56,754 nt of DNA from an uncultured Bacteroidales bacterium (lineage in GTDB: Bacteria > Bacteroidota > Bacteroidia > Bacteroidales > UBA932). The stretch lies in the NCBI GenBank assembly GCA_946415475.1, contig CAMKSQ010000011.1:1-56754 (forward strand). Direction: 5' to 3'. Positions within the stretch are counted from its first letter, which is position 1. Each line of letters starts with the position of its first letter. Both the position numbers and the translations under genes were made by a program. Shown piece by piece: positions 9,411-17,781 of this stretch. Below the pieces are notes generated by a model. That model saw nothing but the letters and a program-made list of their open reading frames with translations, searched no databases and was not told the origin of the DNA.

Positions 9411-10763
9411 ATGAAACAGACTAGATTAGCCATTCTTGCTTCTATCATTGTGCTGGCCACTGCCTGTGCTTGTGGCAAGCCCATGGAAGCCAAAATCATT
9501 CCCTCCGGCGGTTCCGGCGGTGGGGAAGAAACCCTTCCCGTCGTCGGCAATTACGCCAAGGAAATCCTTTCCCTGCCCGCCACTGCACGTGACCATTGGC
9601 AGATTTACCAGGTCAATCCCAAACTGTATGGCAACAGCGGCGCTTTTGGCAAAATCCAGGAGCGTCTGGACGACATCAAAGCCCTGGGAACGGACTTCTT
9701 CTACCTGATGCCCATCTATGCGGAAGGCAAGGAGAAGGCTATAGGCTCTCCTTACTGCATCAAGAATTTCAAGGAGGTGAACAGCAGTTACGGTACTCTG
9801 GACGAGCTTAAGGCCCTGGTGAACGCAGCCCATGCAAAAGGCATGAAGGTGATGTTCGACTGGGTGGCCAACCACACTTCCTGGGACAACGTCTGGATTA
9901 CGGAACACCCGGAGTGGTATGAACACAAGGCCGATGGCAGCATTGCCTGGCCTACCAAAGACGGAGAGTGGAAGGACGTGGCCCAGCTGGACTATGGCAA
10001 GAAAGAACTGTGGGCCGCCATGGAAGACGCCCTGGAATATTGGGTGACGGAAGTAGGCATCGACGGTTACCGCTGTGACTATGCCCACGGCGTGCGGGAT
10101 GACTTCTGGAAAGAGGCTATCGGCAAACTCAAAGCGCTGAAACCGGGCTTTGTGATGCTGGCCGAAAGCGACTTCGACCGCATGTTCGACAATGGTTTCG
10201 ACATCATCTTCGACCGCGCCATGAAGCGCCAGGTTATTAGTTTGGTGGGTGGCGGATCCCTGAGTAATTTCGCCACTTGGTACAAGGGAGATCAGGACAA
10301 AGCGCCCGCTCCCAAGACCAAGCTTTACTTCATCACCAACCACGATGACGCCACTGAGGCCACGCCCGCCGGGCAGTTCAAGAGCCTGGACGGCAGCCTG
10401 GCCGCCTATGTCCTGATGGCCAGCCTCAATGGCTCCTCTATGATTTACGGTTGCCAGGAAGCCGGTAACAACAAGACCATCAACTTCTTCAACACCCAGA
10501 CGTTCAACTGGAACGCCATGCCGGAGTTCACCCAGAAATACCAGGCGGCCATGCAGGCTGTTTCCAAACTGAACCGGAAGGGCGCCTGCAAACTGTATGA
10601 AAGCGGCCGTGTCTTGTTCGTCCTCTATGAAAACGGCGGCCTGGTGGCTGTCAACGTAAGCGGAAGCGAAGTGGATGCGTACTTCCCGGAACCCGTTTCC
10701 GGCAAGAACGGTGTCCCCACCTCCCAGAAATTCAGTGCCTATCAGTTCCAAATCTGGAAATAA
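9411..10763 (+). CDS. GH13 alpha-amylase-family lipoprotein
   Basis: 450 aa. Lipobox at ATAC (Cys19) predicts a lipid-anchored, probably surface or periplasmic enzyme. The GH13 barrel motifs are all present: DWVANH (about 150-155), GYRCDYA with nucleophile Asp223, LAESD with acid/base Glu252, and ITNHDD with the third carboxylate Asp312. It should hydrolyse alpha-1,4-glucan. At 450 aa it is compact and lacks extra carbohydrate-binding modules, which are provided by the preceding lipoprotein. It occupies the SusG role in the operon. It lies 56 nt after the CBM lipoprotein gene and 3 nt before the next GH13 gene. Confidence 0.9.
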   Translation: MKQTRLAILASIIVLATACACGKPMEAKIIPSGGSGGGEETLPVVGNYAKEILSLPATARDHWQIYQVNPKLYGNSGAFGKIQERLDDIKALGTDFFYLMPIYAEGKEKAIGSPYCIKNFKEVNSSYGTLDELKALVNAAHAKGMKVMFDWVANHTSWDNVWITEHPEWYEHKADGSIAWPTKDGEWKDVAQLDYGKKELWAAMEDALEYWVTEVGIDGYRCDYAHGVRDDFWKEAIGKLKALKPGFVMLAESDFDRMFDNGFDIIFDRAMKRQVISLVGGGSLSNFATWYKGDQDKAPAPKTKLYFITNHDDATEATPAGQFKSLDGSLAAYVLMASLNGSSMIYGCQEAGNNKTINFFNTQTFNWNAMPEFTQKYQAAMQAVSKLNRKGACKLYESGRVLFVLYENGGLVAVNVSGSEVDAYFPEPVSGKNGVPTSQKFSAYQFQIWK

Positions 10764-10766
10764 GCC

Positions 10767-12686
10767 ATGAAAAGCATTGCTAAAAAATACCTGGCGCTGG
10801 TTTGCGGCATCCTTTGTTCCGTTACGGCCCTGAACGCCCAGAAGGTAATCCAGCAAGTAGAACCTCTTTGCTGGTGGACCGGAATGAACACCGAGCTACA
10901 ACTGCTGGTACACGGACAGGACATCAGCCAGGCCGATGTCTCCCTGGAAGGAGCCGCCGGCGTGTCCATCAAGGCCCTGCACAAGGCCGACAGTCCCAAT
11001 TACCTGTTCATCGACCTGCAGATTGATGCCAAGGCCCAGCCGGGCACCTATACCTTCGTTTTCAAGAAAGACGGCATCACCGTACGCTATCCCTACCAGA
11101 TTTACGAGCGGGCCAAAGGAAGCGCCCAGCGGGGGAGCTTCACTACCGCCGACCTGATCTACCTCATCGTCCCCGACCGTTTTGCCGATGGAGACCCTTC
11201 CATCGACTCTACGCCCGATACGGCTGAAAAGGCCAATCGCGAGCAACCCATGGGCCGCCACGGCGGCGACCTGCAGGGCATTATCGACCATCTGGATTAC
11301 ATTGCCGATTTGGGCGCCACGGCTCTCTGGAGCACCCCGCTGCTGGGGGACAACGCCCGCCATGGCTCCTACCACGGCTATGCCTGCTCCGACTATTATC
11401 ACATCGACCCCCGTTACGGAACCAATGAGAAGTATAAGGAGTTGGTGGAGGCCGCCCATGCCAAGGGCATCAAAATCGTCATGGACGTGGTCACCAACCA
11501 CGCCAGCACGGAACACTGGTGGATGAAGGACCTCCCGTTCAAGGACTGGGTGCACATGAACGAGCCTTACGTGAACTCCAACCACACCATGTCCCTGGCC
11601 CTGGATCCCAACGCTTCCAAGGCCGACCTGGCCGTGATGGAGGAGGGCTGGTTCTCCCGCGGAATGCCGGATATGAACCTGGATAACCCCTACATGCTCA
11701 AGTACTTCCAGCAGTGGGCCGTTTGGTGGATCGAATATTCCGGCCTGGACGGCTTCCGGGTGGACACCTGGTTCTACAACGAAAAAGTGCCGATGTCCCA
11801 GTGGGCCAAGGCCGTGACCGACGAGTATCCCAACTTTAACATCGTGGGTGAAAACTGGCACGCCAGCCCGGACTTCTGCGCCTATTGGCAAAAAGACAAC
11901 CCCAATACGGATGGATTTAATTCCTACCTGCCCAGCATCATGGACTTCCCGTTGCAGGGCGCTATTTCACAGGCCTTGTCGGCTCCCATCCCCGACGAAA
12001 GTGCCCCTGGCCGGGGGCGCGGTCGCCGCGGAGCCGACATATCGGCCGTGTACACCGCCCTGTCACACGACGGAATTTACCATGACCTGAGCCACATGCT
12101 CATCTTCCTGTCCAACCACGACATCGCCCGTATTGGCGACACTTACGGGAAAGAACCGCGGCGCATGAAGATTGCATTCACGTTGCTGGCCACCCTCCGG
12201 GGCATTCCCCAGTTTTTCTACGGGGACGAGATGATGTTCACCATCGGCAACCCCCGCCGCGACGACGGACGCCTGCGGATGGACTTCCCGGGAGGCTGGG
12301 CTGGTGACCCGGTGAACCTGTTTACCGAGGAGGGGCGCGTGAAGGCATCGGCCACCCGGGAATGGCCCCACGCAAAAGACCTGCATGATTATGCCCGTAC
12401 GCTCTTCCAGTGGCGCAAGGGGAAAGCGGTGATCCATTCCGGAAAGACCCTGCATTTCATCCCCCAGGACAACACCTACGGCTATTTCCGCTACAATGAC
12501 GAGGAAGTGGTGTTCGTGTTCGTGAACAATTCCCCGGAAGAGAAGAAAGTGCCGTGGACACGCTTTCAGGAGATTTCCGCCGGGCTTGGCGCCGGGCGCA
12601 ATGTCCTCACCGGAGCGTCTGTGACCCTTTCGGACGAAACCACCGTGCCCGCTTTAAGCACATTGGTGGTGGAGTTCCAGCGATAA
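10767..12686 (+). CDS. susA: GH13 neopullulanase / cyclomaltodextrinase (SusA-like)
   Basis: 639 aa with a cleavable signal peptide (to about residue 24, ALNAQ), hence periplasmic. An N-terminal cyclomaltodextrinase-type beta domain (about 28-115) precedes the GH13 barrel. Motifs: DVVTNH (240-245), DGFRVDTW with nucleophile Asp333, VGENWH with acid/base Glu362 and LSNHD with Asp452. It is expected to cut imported malto-oligosaccharides or cyclodextrins to smaller products. A short Arg/Gly-rich stretch at about 415-421 is unusual for the family. Last gene of the susC operon, followed by a strong terminator. Confidence 0.9.
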   Translation: MKSIAKKYLALVCGILCSVTALNAQKVIQQVEPLCWWTGMNTELQLLVHGQDISQADVSLEGAAGVSIKALHKADSPNYLFIDLQIDAKAQPGTYTFVFKKDGITVRYPYQIYERAKGSAQRGSFTTADLIYLIVPDRFADGDPSIDSTPDTAEKANREQPMGRHGGDLQGIIDHLDYIADLGATALWSTPLLGDNARHGSYHGYACSDYYHIDPRYGTNEKYKELVEAAHAKGIKIVMDVVTNHASTEHWWMKDLPFKDWVHMNEPYVNSNHTMSLALDPNASKADLAVMEEGWFSRGMPDMNLDNPYMLKYFQQWAVWWIEYSGLDGFRVDTWFYNEKVPMSQWAKAVTDEYPNFNIVGENWHASPDFCAYWQKDNPNTDGFNSYLPSIMDFPLQGAISQALSAPIPDESAPGRGRGRRGADISAVYTALSHDGIYHDLSHMLIFLSNHDIARIGDTYGKEPRRMKIAFTLLATLRGIPQFFYGDEMMFTIGNPRRDDGRLRMDFPGGWAGDPVNLFTEEGRVKASATREWPHAKDLHDYARTLFQWRKGKAVIHSGKTLHFIPQDNTYGYFRYNDEEVVFVFVNNSPEEKKVPWTRFQEISAGLGAGRNVLTGASVTLSDETTVPALSTLVVEFQR

Positions 12687-12749
12687 AACACCGTCGTGAG
12701 ACGGCGTGAATCCAATGTTCATTAGTGTGTAGTTTTTTCATTGGATTGA

Positions 12750-12778
12750 GGGGGTGTTTGGATTGCACCCCCTTTTTT
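12750..12778 (+). terminator. Rho-independent terminator of the susC operon
   Basis: GGGGGTG (12750-12756) pairs with CACCCCC (12766-12772) across a 9-nt loop, followed directly by TTTTTT. The loop contains the -33 box of the next promoter. Confidence 0.85.
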
Positions 12779-12788
12779 ATTAAATTTG
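12757..12788 (+). promoter_or_regulatory. Promoter of the GH31 gene, nested in the preceding terminator
   Basis: TTTG at 12757-12760, 20 nt, then TAAATTTG at 12781-12788: a full match to the Bacteroidetes consensus. The -33 box is the first four bases of the terminator loop. The ATG is 16 nt downstream of the -7 box. Confidence 0.8.
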
Positions 12789-12804
12789 TAGAAAAATAAC
12801 TGAT

Positions 12805-15153
12805 ATGAAAGCCCGTTTATTTGTCCTTTGCCTCCTGCTGGCAAATATTTCTGCCTTCGCACAGAACCCTGTAGCCAATCCCAAAGCCCAGGTGGTGGAA
12901 GGAAATGCCCGTTTCACCGTGCTCACGGACCGTCTGCTGCGCCTGGAATGGGCGGCCGACGGCCAGTTCGAAGACCATGCCTCCCTGGCCATCGTGAACC
13001 GCGACCTTCCGGTTCCCTCCTTCACCGTTTCCCGTTCCGGCGGCAAGCTGGTGGTGAAGACCAAGTCCCTTACCCTGGATTACAAACCCTCCGAGGGCCC
13101 TTTATCGGCCGAGAACCTGCAGGTCTCCTTTAAGCTGAACGGAAAGACCGTCAAGTGGCATCCCGGCATGGAGGACAAGGGCAACCTGATGGGCACCGCC
13201 CGTACGCTGGACGGCTGCCAGGGTCCGGAAAAGATCAACTTCAACGACCCCATGGAGAAGGGCATCCTGTCCCGCGACGGCTGGGCCGTTGTGGACGAGA
13301 GCCAGCGTCACCTGTTTGTGGACGATGACAGCGACTGGGGCTCCTGGGTGGCCGCCCGGCCGGAAGGGGAGCGTCAGGACCTGTACCTGTTCGCCTATGG
13401 TCACGACTACAAGGCCGCCCTGGCCGATTACGCCAAAGTGGCCGGCAACATCCCCATGCCTCCCAAGTTCGTCTTCGGTTACTGGTGGAGCCGCTACTGG
13501 GCCTATACTGACAAGGAATTCATCGCCCTGGGCCAGGAATTCCGTCAGCGGGAGCTGCCTATCGACGTGATGGTGATCGACATGGACTGGCACGAGACGT
13601 GGCGGGGTGCCGCCCGGCGCCAGCGTAGGGACGAGTTCGGCCAGAGAATCGGCTGGACCGGCTACACCTGGAACCGGGACCTCATCGAAGATCCCGAAGG
13701 CTTCTTGAACCAGGTGCATAGCATGAACCTGAAGACCTCCCTCAACCTGCACCCGGCTTCCGGCATCGTGGTGCGGGAGCAGGTGTATCCGGCTTTCGTG
13801 AAGGACTACCTGTCGCGTACCGACGACTATGACGGTCCCCGCGGCTATGTGAAGCGCGACGGCTATCATGCCAGCGTGCCCTTCCGCATGGACCAGCGTG
13901 CCTGGGCCGATGCCTATTTCAACTCCGTGCTGCATCCCCTGGAGAAGCAGGGCGTGGACTTCTGGTGGCTGGACTGGCAGCAGTGGAAGGAAAGCAAGTA
14001 TGTGCCGGGGCTGAGCAACACCTTCTGGCTGAACCATACCTTCTTCCACGACAAGATCCGCCGTTCCCGCGGCCTGGCCCCCGAACAGGCCGAGCGTCCG
14101 CTCATCTACCACCGCTGGGGCGGCCTGGGCAGCCATCGCTATCAGCTGGGCTTCTCCGGTGACACCTTCATCAAGTGGGAAGTACTGGGCTATCTGCCGG
14201 AATTCACCGCCACGGCTTCCAACGTGCTCTACGGCTACTGGGGCCACGACCTGGGCGGCCACATGCAGCGGGAAGACAATCCCACGGATCCCGAACTCTT
14301 CACCCGCTGGCTGCAGTACGGCGTATTTTCCCCGATTTTCAAGACACACAGCACCTCATCGGCCATCCTGGAGCGCCGCATCTGGATGTTCCCGGAGCAT
14401 TACCAGTACATGAAAGAGGCCCTGGAACTGCGCTACGCCCTTACGCCTTATATTTATGATATGGCCCGCCAGGCCTACGAGAAGGGTATTTCCCTGTGCC
14501 GTCCGCTCTATTATGAATATCCGGAAAAGGCCGAGGCTTATACCTGGAAGCAGGAATACTTCTTTGGCGATAATATCCTGGCCGCAACGGTATGCGAACC
14601 CGTTGGGGCCGATGGCCTGGCCCACCGCGATGTGTGGCTCCCCGCCGGCACCGACTGGTACGATATGGCCCATCACAAGATCCTGAAAGGCGGCACGGTT
14701 CAGAAACTGACCTATTCCATCGACCAGAACTGCTGGTTCGTGAAGGCCGGCGCCATCCTGCCGCTGGCCGGCGAGGGCATCCAGCACCTGCAGTCCATCT
14801 CCGACGAGCTGCGCATCTACATCGCCCCCGGCAAGGGACATAGCAGCTATGTGCACTATGAGGACGATGGCGTTTCCCAGGCCTATCCCACGCAGTATGC
14901 CTCCACGCGCATCGAAAAAACCGCCAACGCTGCAGGCGTGACGGTAGAAATCGGCCCTTCAGAGGGCTCTTATGCAGGGAAACCCGTAAGTCGCAAACTC
15001 TCGCTGGTGCTGGGCGGAGCATCCCGTTGCCCTCAGGCTATGCTCAACGGCCGCACGCTGGAATGCCAGTACAACGCCGCCACCCATGAGGCTTGCGTCT
15101 TCCTGCCGCCCACTCCCGCCTCCCAGCCGCAGAAAGTGGTGGTGAAGTGGTAG
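12805..15153 (+). CDS. GH31 alpha-glucosidase, periplasmic
   Basis: 782 aa. Signal peptide to about residue 19 (ANISAFAQ). An N-terminal galactose-mutarotase-like beta domain precedes a GH31 barrel with FGYWWSRYWAYTD and IDVMVIDMDWH. The nucleophile is Asp390 in WWLDW and the acid/base is Asp453 in SGDTF; a C-terminal beta domain closes the protein. It should release glucose from the non-reducing ends of malto-oligosaccharides made by the GH13 enzymes, although GH31 also includes xylosidases and other specificities. It has its own promoter but follows the operon by only 118 nt in the same direction, so it belongs to the same locus functionally. Confidence 0.9.
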   Translation: MKARLFVLCLLLANISAFAQNPVANPKAQVVEGNARFTVLTDRLLRLEWAADGQFEDHASLAIVNRDLPVPSFTVSRSGGKLVVKTKSLTLDYKPSEGPLSAENLQVSFKLNGKTVKWHPGMEDKGNLMGTARTLDGCQGPEKINFNDPMEKGILSRDGWAVVDESQRHLFVDDDSDWGSWVAARPEGERQDLYLFAYGHDYKAALADYAKVAGNIPMPPKFVFGYWWSRYWAYTDKEFIALGQEFRQRELPIDVMVIDMDWHETWRGAARRQRRDEFGQRIGWTGYTWNRDLIEDPEGFLNQVHSMNLKTSLNLHPASGIVVREQVYPAFVKDYLSRTDDYDGPRGYVKRDGYHASVPFRMDQRAWADAYFNSVLHPLEKQGVDFWWLDWQQWKESKYVPGLSNTFWLNHTFFHDKIRRSRGLAPEQAERPLIYHRWGGLGSHRYQLGFSGDTFIKWEVLGYLPEFTATASNVLYGYWGHDLGGHMQREDNPTDPELFTRWLQYGVFSPIFKTHSTSSAILERRIWMFPEHYQYMKEALELRYALTPYIYDMARQAYEKGISLCRPLYYEYPEKAEAYTWKQEYFFGDNILAATVCEPVGADGLAHRDVWLPAGTDWYDMAHHKILKGGTVQKLTYSIDQNCWFVKAGAILPLAGEGIQHLQSISDELRIYIAPGKGHSSYVHYEDDGVSQAYPTQYASTRIEKTANAAGVTVEIGPSEGSYAGKPVSRKLSLVLGGASRCPQAMLNGRTLECQYNAATHEACVFLPPTPASQPQKVVVKW

Positions 15154-15156
15154 TGG

Positions 15157-15972
15157 CTATGCCAGTAAGTTGGTAAGCGCCACGAAATCTTCTACGGATA
15201 AGCGTTCCGGGCGGAGGGAAAAGACCTCCTGAGCCAGGAAATCCGCTAACTGTTCCTCGGACCAGCCGCTGCGTTCCGCCTTGGCGCGGGCCAGCGGCTT
15301 TAGAGGATTGCGCATCATCTTGCGGCGCTGTCCGAAAGCGGTTTTTACCACGGTTTTGAATAAGGCCTCGTCGCAACCGAGGTCCGTGCGGCTATTGCGG
15401 GTGAGCCGGATGACGGCGCTCTCCACCTTGGGCGGGGGAGCGAAGCAGCCGGAGCCCACAGTGAACAGATACTCAATGTCGTACCAGGCCTGCAGCAGCA
15501 CGCTCAGGATGCCGTAGGTCTTGCTGCCGGGCTTTTCCGCAATGCGCTCCGCCACTTCCTTCTGCACCATGCCCACCACCTGCGGAATCTGGTCCTTGTA
15601 GTCCAGCACCTTGAAGAAAATCTGCGAGGAAATGTTGTACGGAAAATTGCCGATAATGGCAAACTGCTCCGGGAACAGCTTCTCCAGCTTGAGGGTGAGG
15701 AAATCGCCCTCCATGAGCCGCCCCTGCATGCCCGCAAAGTGCGTGAGCAGGTACTCCACGCTCTCCGAGTCAATCTCAATGAGTTTAAGGTCGATGTCTT
15801 CCCGCTCCAGCAGGTACTGGGTAAGGACTCCCATGCCCGGACCTACCTCCAGCACGGGGAAGAGACGCCCGGTCGGGACCGGGCATGACAGGGCATCCAC
15901 AATGGCCCTTGCGACCTTTTGGTCGGTGAGAAAATGCTGCCCGAGGGCTTTTTTTGCACGTACTTCCATCAT
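15157..15972 (-). CDS. ksgA: 16S rRNA dimethyladenosine transferase (RsmA/KsgA)
   Basis: 271 aa from ATG 15972. Motifs: KKALGQHFLTD near the N terminus, SAM-binding VLEVGPGMGVLT (40-51), and the catalytic NFPYNIS. It methylates two adjacent adenines near the 3' end of 16S rRNA. An upstream TTG at 15981 lies inside the TATCTTTG promoter box, so it cannot be the start; ATG 15969 is equally possible. Residues about 28-37 (LSCPVPTGRL) are encoded by a 28-bp palindromic repeat, in a loop just before the SAM motif where relatives are usually shorter. It ends 3 bp from the convergent GH31 gene with no visible terminator. Confidence 0.92.
   Translation of the reverse strand: MMEVRAKKALGQHFLTDQKVARAIVDALSCPVPTGRLFPVLEVGPGMGVLTQYLLEREDIDLKLIEIDSESVEYLLTHFAGMQGRLMEGDFLTLKLEKLFPEQFAIIGNFPYNISSQIFFKVLDYKDQIPQVVGMVQKEVAERIAEKPGSKTYGILSVLLQAWYDIEYLFTVGSGCFAPPPKVESAVIRLTRNSRTDLGCDEALFKTVVKTAFGQRRKMMRNPLKPLARAKAERSGWSEEQLADFLAQEVFSLRPERLSVEDFVALTNLLA
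15862..15889 (-). repeat. 28-bp GTCAT...GTCTC palindrome inside ksgA
   Basis: On the minus strand it reads GTCAT, stem GCCCGG, loop TCCCGA, stem CCGGGC, GTCTC. It is translated in frame and matches the layout of the repeats at 30309 and 32132 while its stem bases differ. Confidence 0.8.
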
Positions 15973-15978
15973 AACATG

Positions 15979-15986
15979 CAAAGATA
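15979..15986 (-). promoter_or_regulatory. -7 box (TATCTTTG) of ksgA
   Basis: TATCTTTG on the minus strand ends 6 nt before ATG 15972, so transcription should start at or within about 3 nt of the start codon. Confidence 0.7.
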
Positions 15987-16011
15987 CGGTTTTTATGCAA
16001 AAAGCAAGAAC

Positions 16012-17643
16012 CTATTTCGAAATCCGGGCCATCCATTCCGCCGGAGTCATTCCGGTGACCCGCTTGAAATTCCGGTAAAAGGCCGATTCGGAAGCAAATC
16101 CTGCGGCTTCGGCAATGTCGGAAAGTCGTACGGCAGCATTTTCCTGCATTTTTTTCTGCGCATAGCGGATGCGGTAGCCGTTCAGAAAATCCAGGAAGGA
16201 GCAGCCGGCCCCGGCGTTGATGCAGGAAGAGATGTATTTGGTATTGGTTCCAAGGGCCGTAGCCAGGTCTGCAATGGAAAGGCCCTTTTGCATGAAAAGA
16301 CCTTTCTCCATGAGGGCCGATACGCGCTCGAACAGCTCCCGGTCCCGTTGGAGCCGGGGTTCCTCCTGTTCGGGCTGCGGTTCCTCCGGAATCGGTTGTT
16401 TCCGGCTTCTGACCAGCCACCATCCCACGCCGATGAGGGCTAACGTCGTGAGGATGGCGGTCAGTAGTCCGGCTGCCCTTGAGCGGGTATCGGCAGCAAC
16501 CTTCACAGTTTTCAGGGGGTCGAAGAGATAGACCGAAGCATAGGGCTTGTAGTTGGAACGCTCAATTCCGCCGGCAAGGGCAATCCTCCCGTCCGGCAAC
16601 ATGGCGCATGCGCCGTACAAGGGCAAATCCTCCAGCGGCTCCGTATGATAAAGCTTGAGTGTGGCCTTCCCGCCTTCCAAGGCAGGCTTGTAACCAATTT
16701 GAAGGAGATAGGCCCGCCCGGCATCATCGGTCCCCAGCGCCCAGGCATATGCTCCATGCCTGAGCAGATGATGCCAGTAATGGATGGGGCCGTTTACGCC
16801 CTTGAGGGGGAAGTCCGCTTCCAGTTCCAACAAAGCGAATGTTTCTCCATGTACCCGCAGAATGCCCGTGGCCTCCAGGCTGTCGTTGTAGGCCAGCAGC
16901 AGGTAGTCATAGTCTCCTCTCGACGGATCCCCGATTTGGCAGGGGACTCGCTTGCTGTCGGCGTCGGAGCAGCCGGGCCTTGACCGGAGAAGGAGCGGCA
17001 CCTGGAAAGGCTCCCCGTGCAGCCTGTCCACCCATCCCGTTGCCGGTGCGCCCCGGGTATCCATTGAACTAAAGATAAGGGCGTTGTCCGGTGCCGTGGG
17101 GAGTATCCAGGGCAGGGCGCGCTGCTCGGCCGTTTCCTTTACATAGGCAAAGCCGCTGGAGGCTGAGTAGAGCTCCAAGGCGTCGTCGGCATACCAGTTT
17201 CCGGAAACTGGTATGGTGCCGTTTTCCAGCTCAACCGCATTGGCTGCCGCCCGTTTGCGGTCCAGGATGGTGACCGGATCAAACGTGTGGGATAGGGGGG
17301 TATAGAGTTCGGCAGAAAAACTTTGTCCCACGCCGAACGGTTCCGGCAGGCCGCCGCCCAGTAGCACGTTTCCGTCTTTTAGCGGGAGGCAAAAGCCCAG
17401 GTCATGGGAATAGAGGGTGGAGACAGTGTGCCATGCGCCGTCTTTGAAGTATTCCGCCGTGGGAGTGGGAATGAAGCCGGTGGTATGACCGCCAAGAACC
17501 GTAAGTTCTCCGTTGAGGTATAGCAGGGCATGCCCCGACCTGGGTACCGCCAGGTCCGGCAGGCGTTCCCAGCCCATTTCCTGCGCCCGCATCTGCGCCA
17601 GTGACAATAAAAGGGCCAGCCCAAAGACAATGTTCTTTCTCAT
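16012..17643 (-). CDS. Membrane-spanning AraC-type regulator with Kelch-like periplasmic sensor
   Basis: 543 aa from ATG 17643. Signal sequence (about 1-20), then about 360 residues with Kelch/galactose-oxidase-like blades (PRSGHALLYLNGELTVLGGH; LPLKDGNVLLGGG; AMLPDGRIALAGG), a transmembrane helix (about 391-411), a Pro/Glu-rich cytoplasmic linker, and an AraC/XylS DNA-binding domain at about 455-540 (LSDIAEAAGFASESAFYRNF followed by TGMTPAEW). No kinase, receiver or phosphoacceptor is visible, so signalling must pass straight from propeller to DNA-binding domain. Expected role: transcription control in response to an envelope ligand. A TTG at 17652 was rejected because it overlaps the promoter box. 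Upstream of ksgA by 39 nt, and divergent from a BACON lipoprotein gene, a plausible target. Confidence 0.82.
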   Translation of the reverse strand: MRKNIVFGLALLLSLAQMRAQEMGWERLPDLAVPRSGHALLYLNGELTVLGGHTTGFIPTPTAEYFKDGAWHTVSTLYSHDLGFCLPLKDGNVLLGGGLPEPFGVGQSFSAELYTPLSHTFDPVTILDRKRAAANAVELENGTIPVSGNWYADDALELYSASSGFAYVKETAEQRALPWILPTAPDNALIFSSMDTRGAPATGWVDRLHGEPFQVPLLLRSRPGCSDADSKRVPCQIGDPSRGDYDYLLLAYNDSLEATGILRVHGETFALLELEADFPLKGVNGPIHYWHHLLRHGAYAWALGTDDAGRAYLLQIGYKPALEGGKATLKLYHTEPLEDLPLYGACAMLPDGRIALAGGIERSNYKPYASVYLFDPLKTVKVAADTRSRAAGLLTAILTTLALIGVGWWLVRSRKQPIPEEPQPEQEEPRLQRDRELFERVSALMEKGLFMQKGLSIADLATALGTNTKYISSCINAGAGCSFLDFLNGYRIRYAQKKMQENAAVRLSDIAEAAGFASESAFYRNFKRVTGMTPAEWMARISK

Positions 17644-17649
17644 GACATG

Positions 17650-17657
17650 CAAAGGTA
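17650..17657 (-). promoter_or_regulatory. -7 box (TACCTTTG) of the Kelch-AraC gene
   Basis: TACCTTTG on the minus strand, 6 nt before ATG 17643: the same spacing as ksgA, murA and cdaA. Confidence 0.65.
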
Positions 17658-17756
17658 CGTCTTTTTTTAAAAAAGAATTCTAGTAGACGGATTCCAATTC
17701 CCGAATCGGTAGTCTTGTTTTCTGCCAATGGAATAAAATAAGCGCCCGCCAAAATG

Positions 17757-17764
17757 TATATTTG
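17757..17764 (+). promoter_or_regulatory. -7 box (TATATTTG) of the BACON lipoprotein gene
   Basis: TATATTTG lies 17 nt before ATG 17782. A recognisable -33 TTTG is missing. It is divergent from the Kelch-AraC promoter about 100 nt away. Confidence 0.65.
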
Positions 17765-17781
17765 CAAAAAACTATTTGCAG

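Noticed and set aside
15972..17652. TTG starts giving three extra residues to ksgA and the Kelch-AraC gene
   Set aside because: Both TTGs are the end of the TAnnTTTG promoter box; transcription begins downstream of them.
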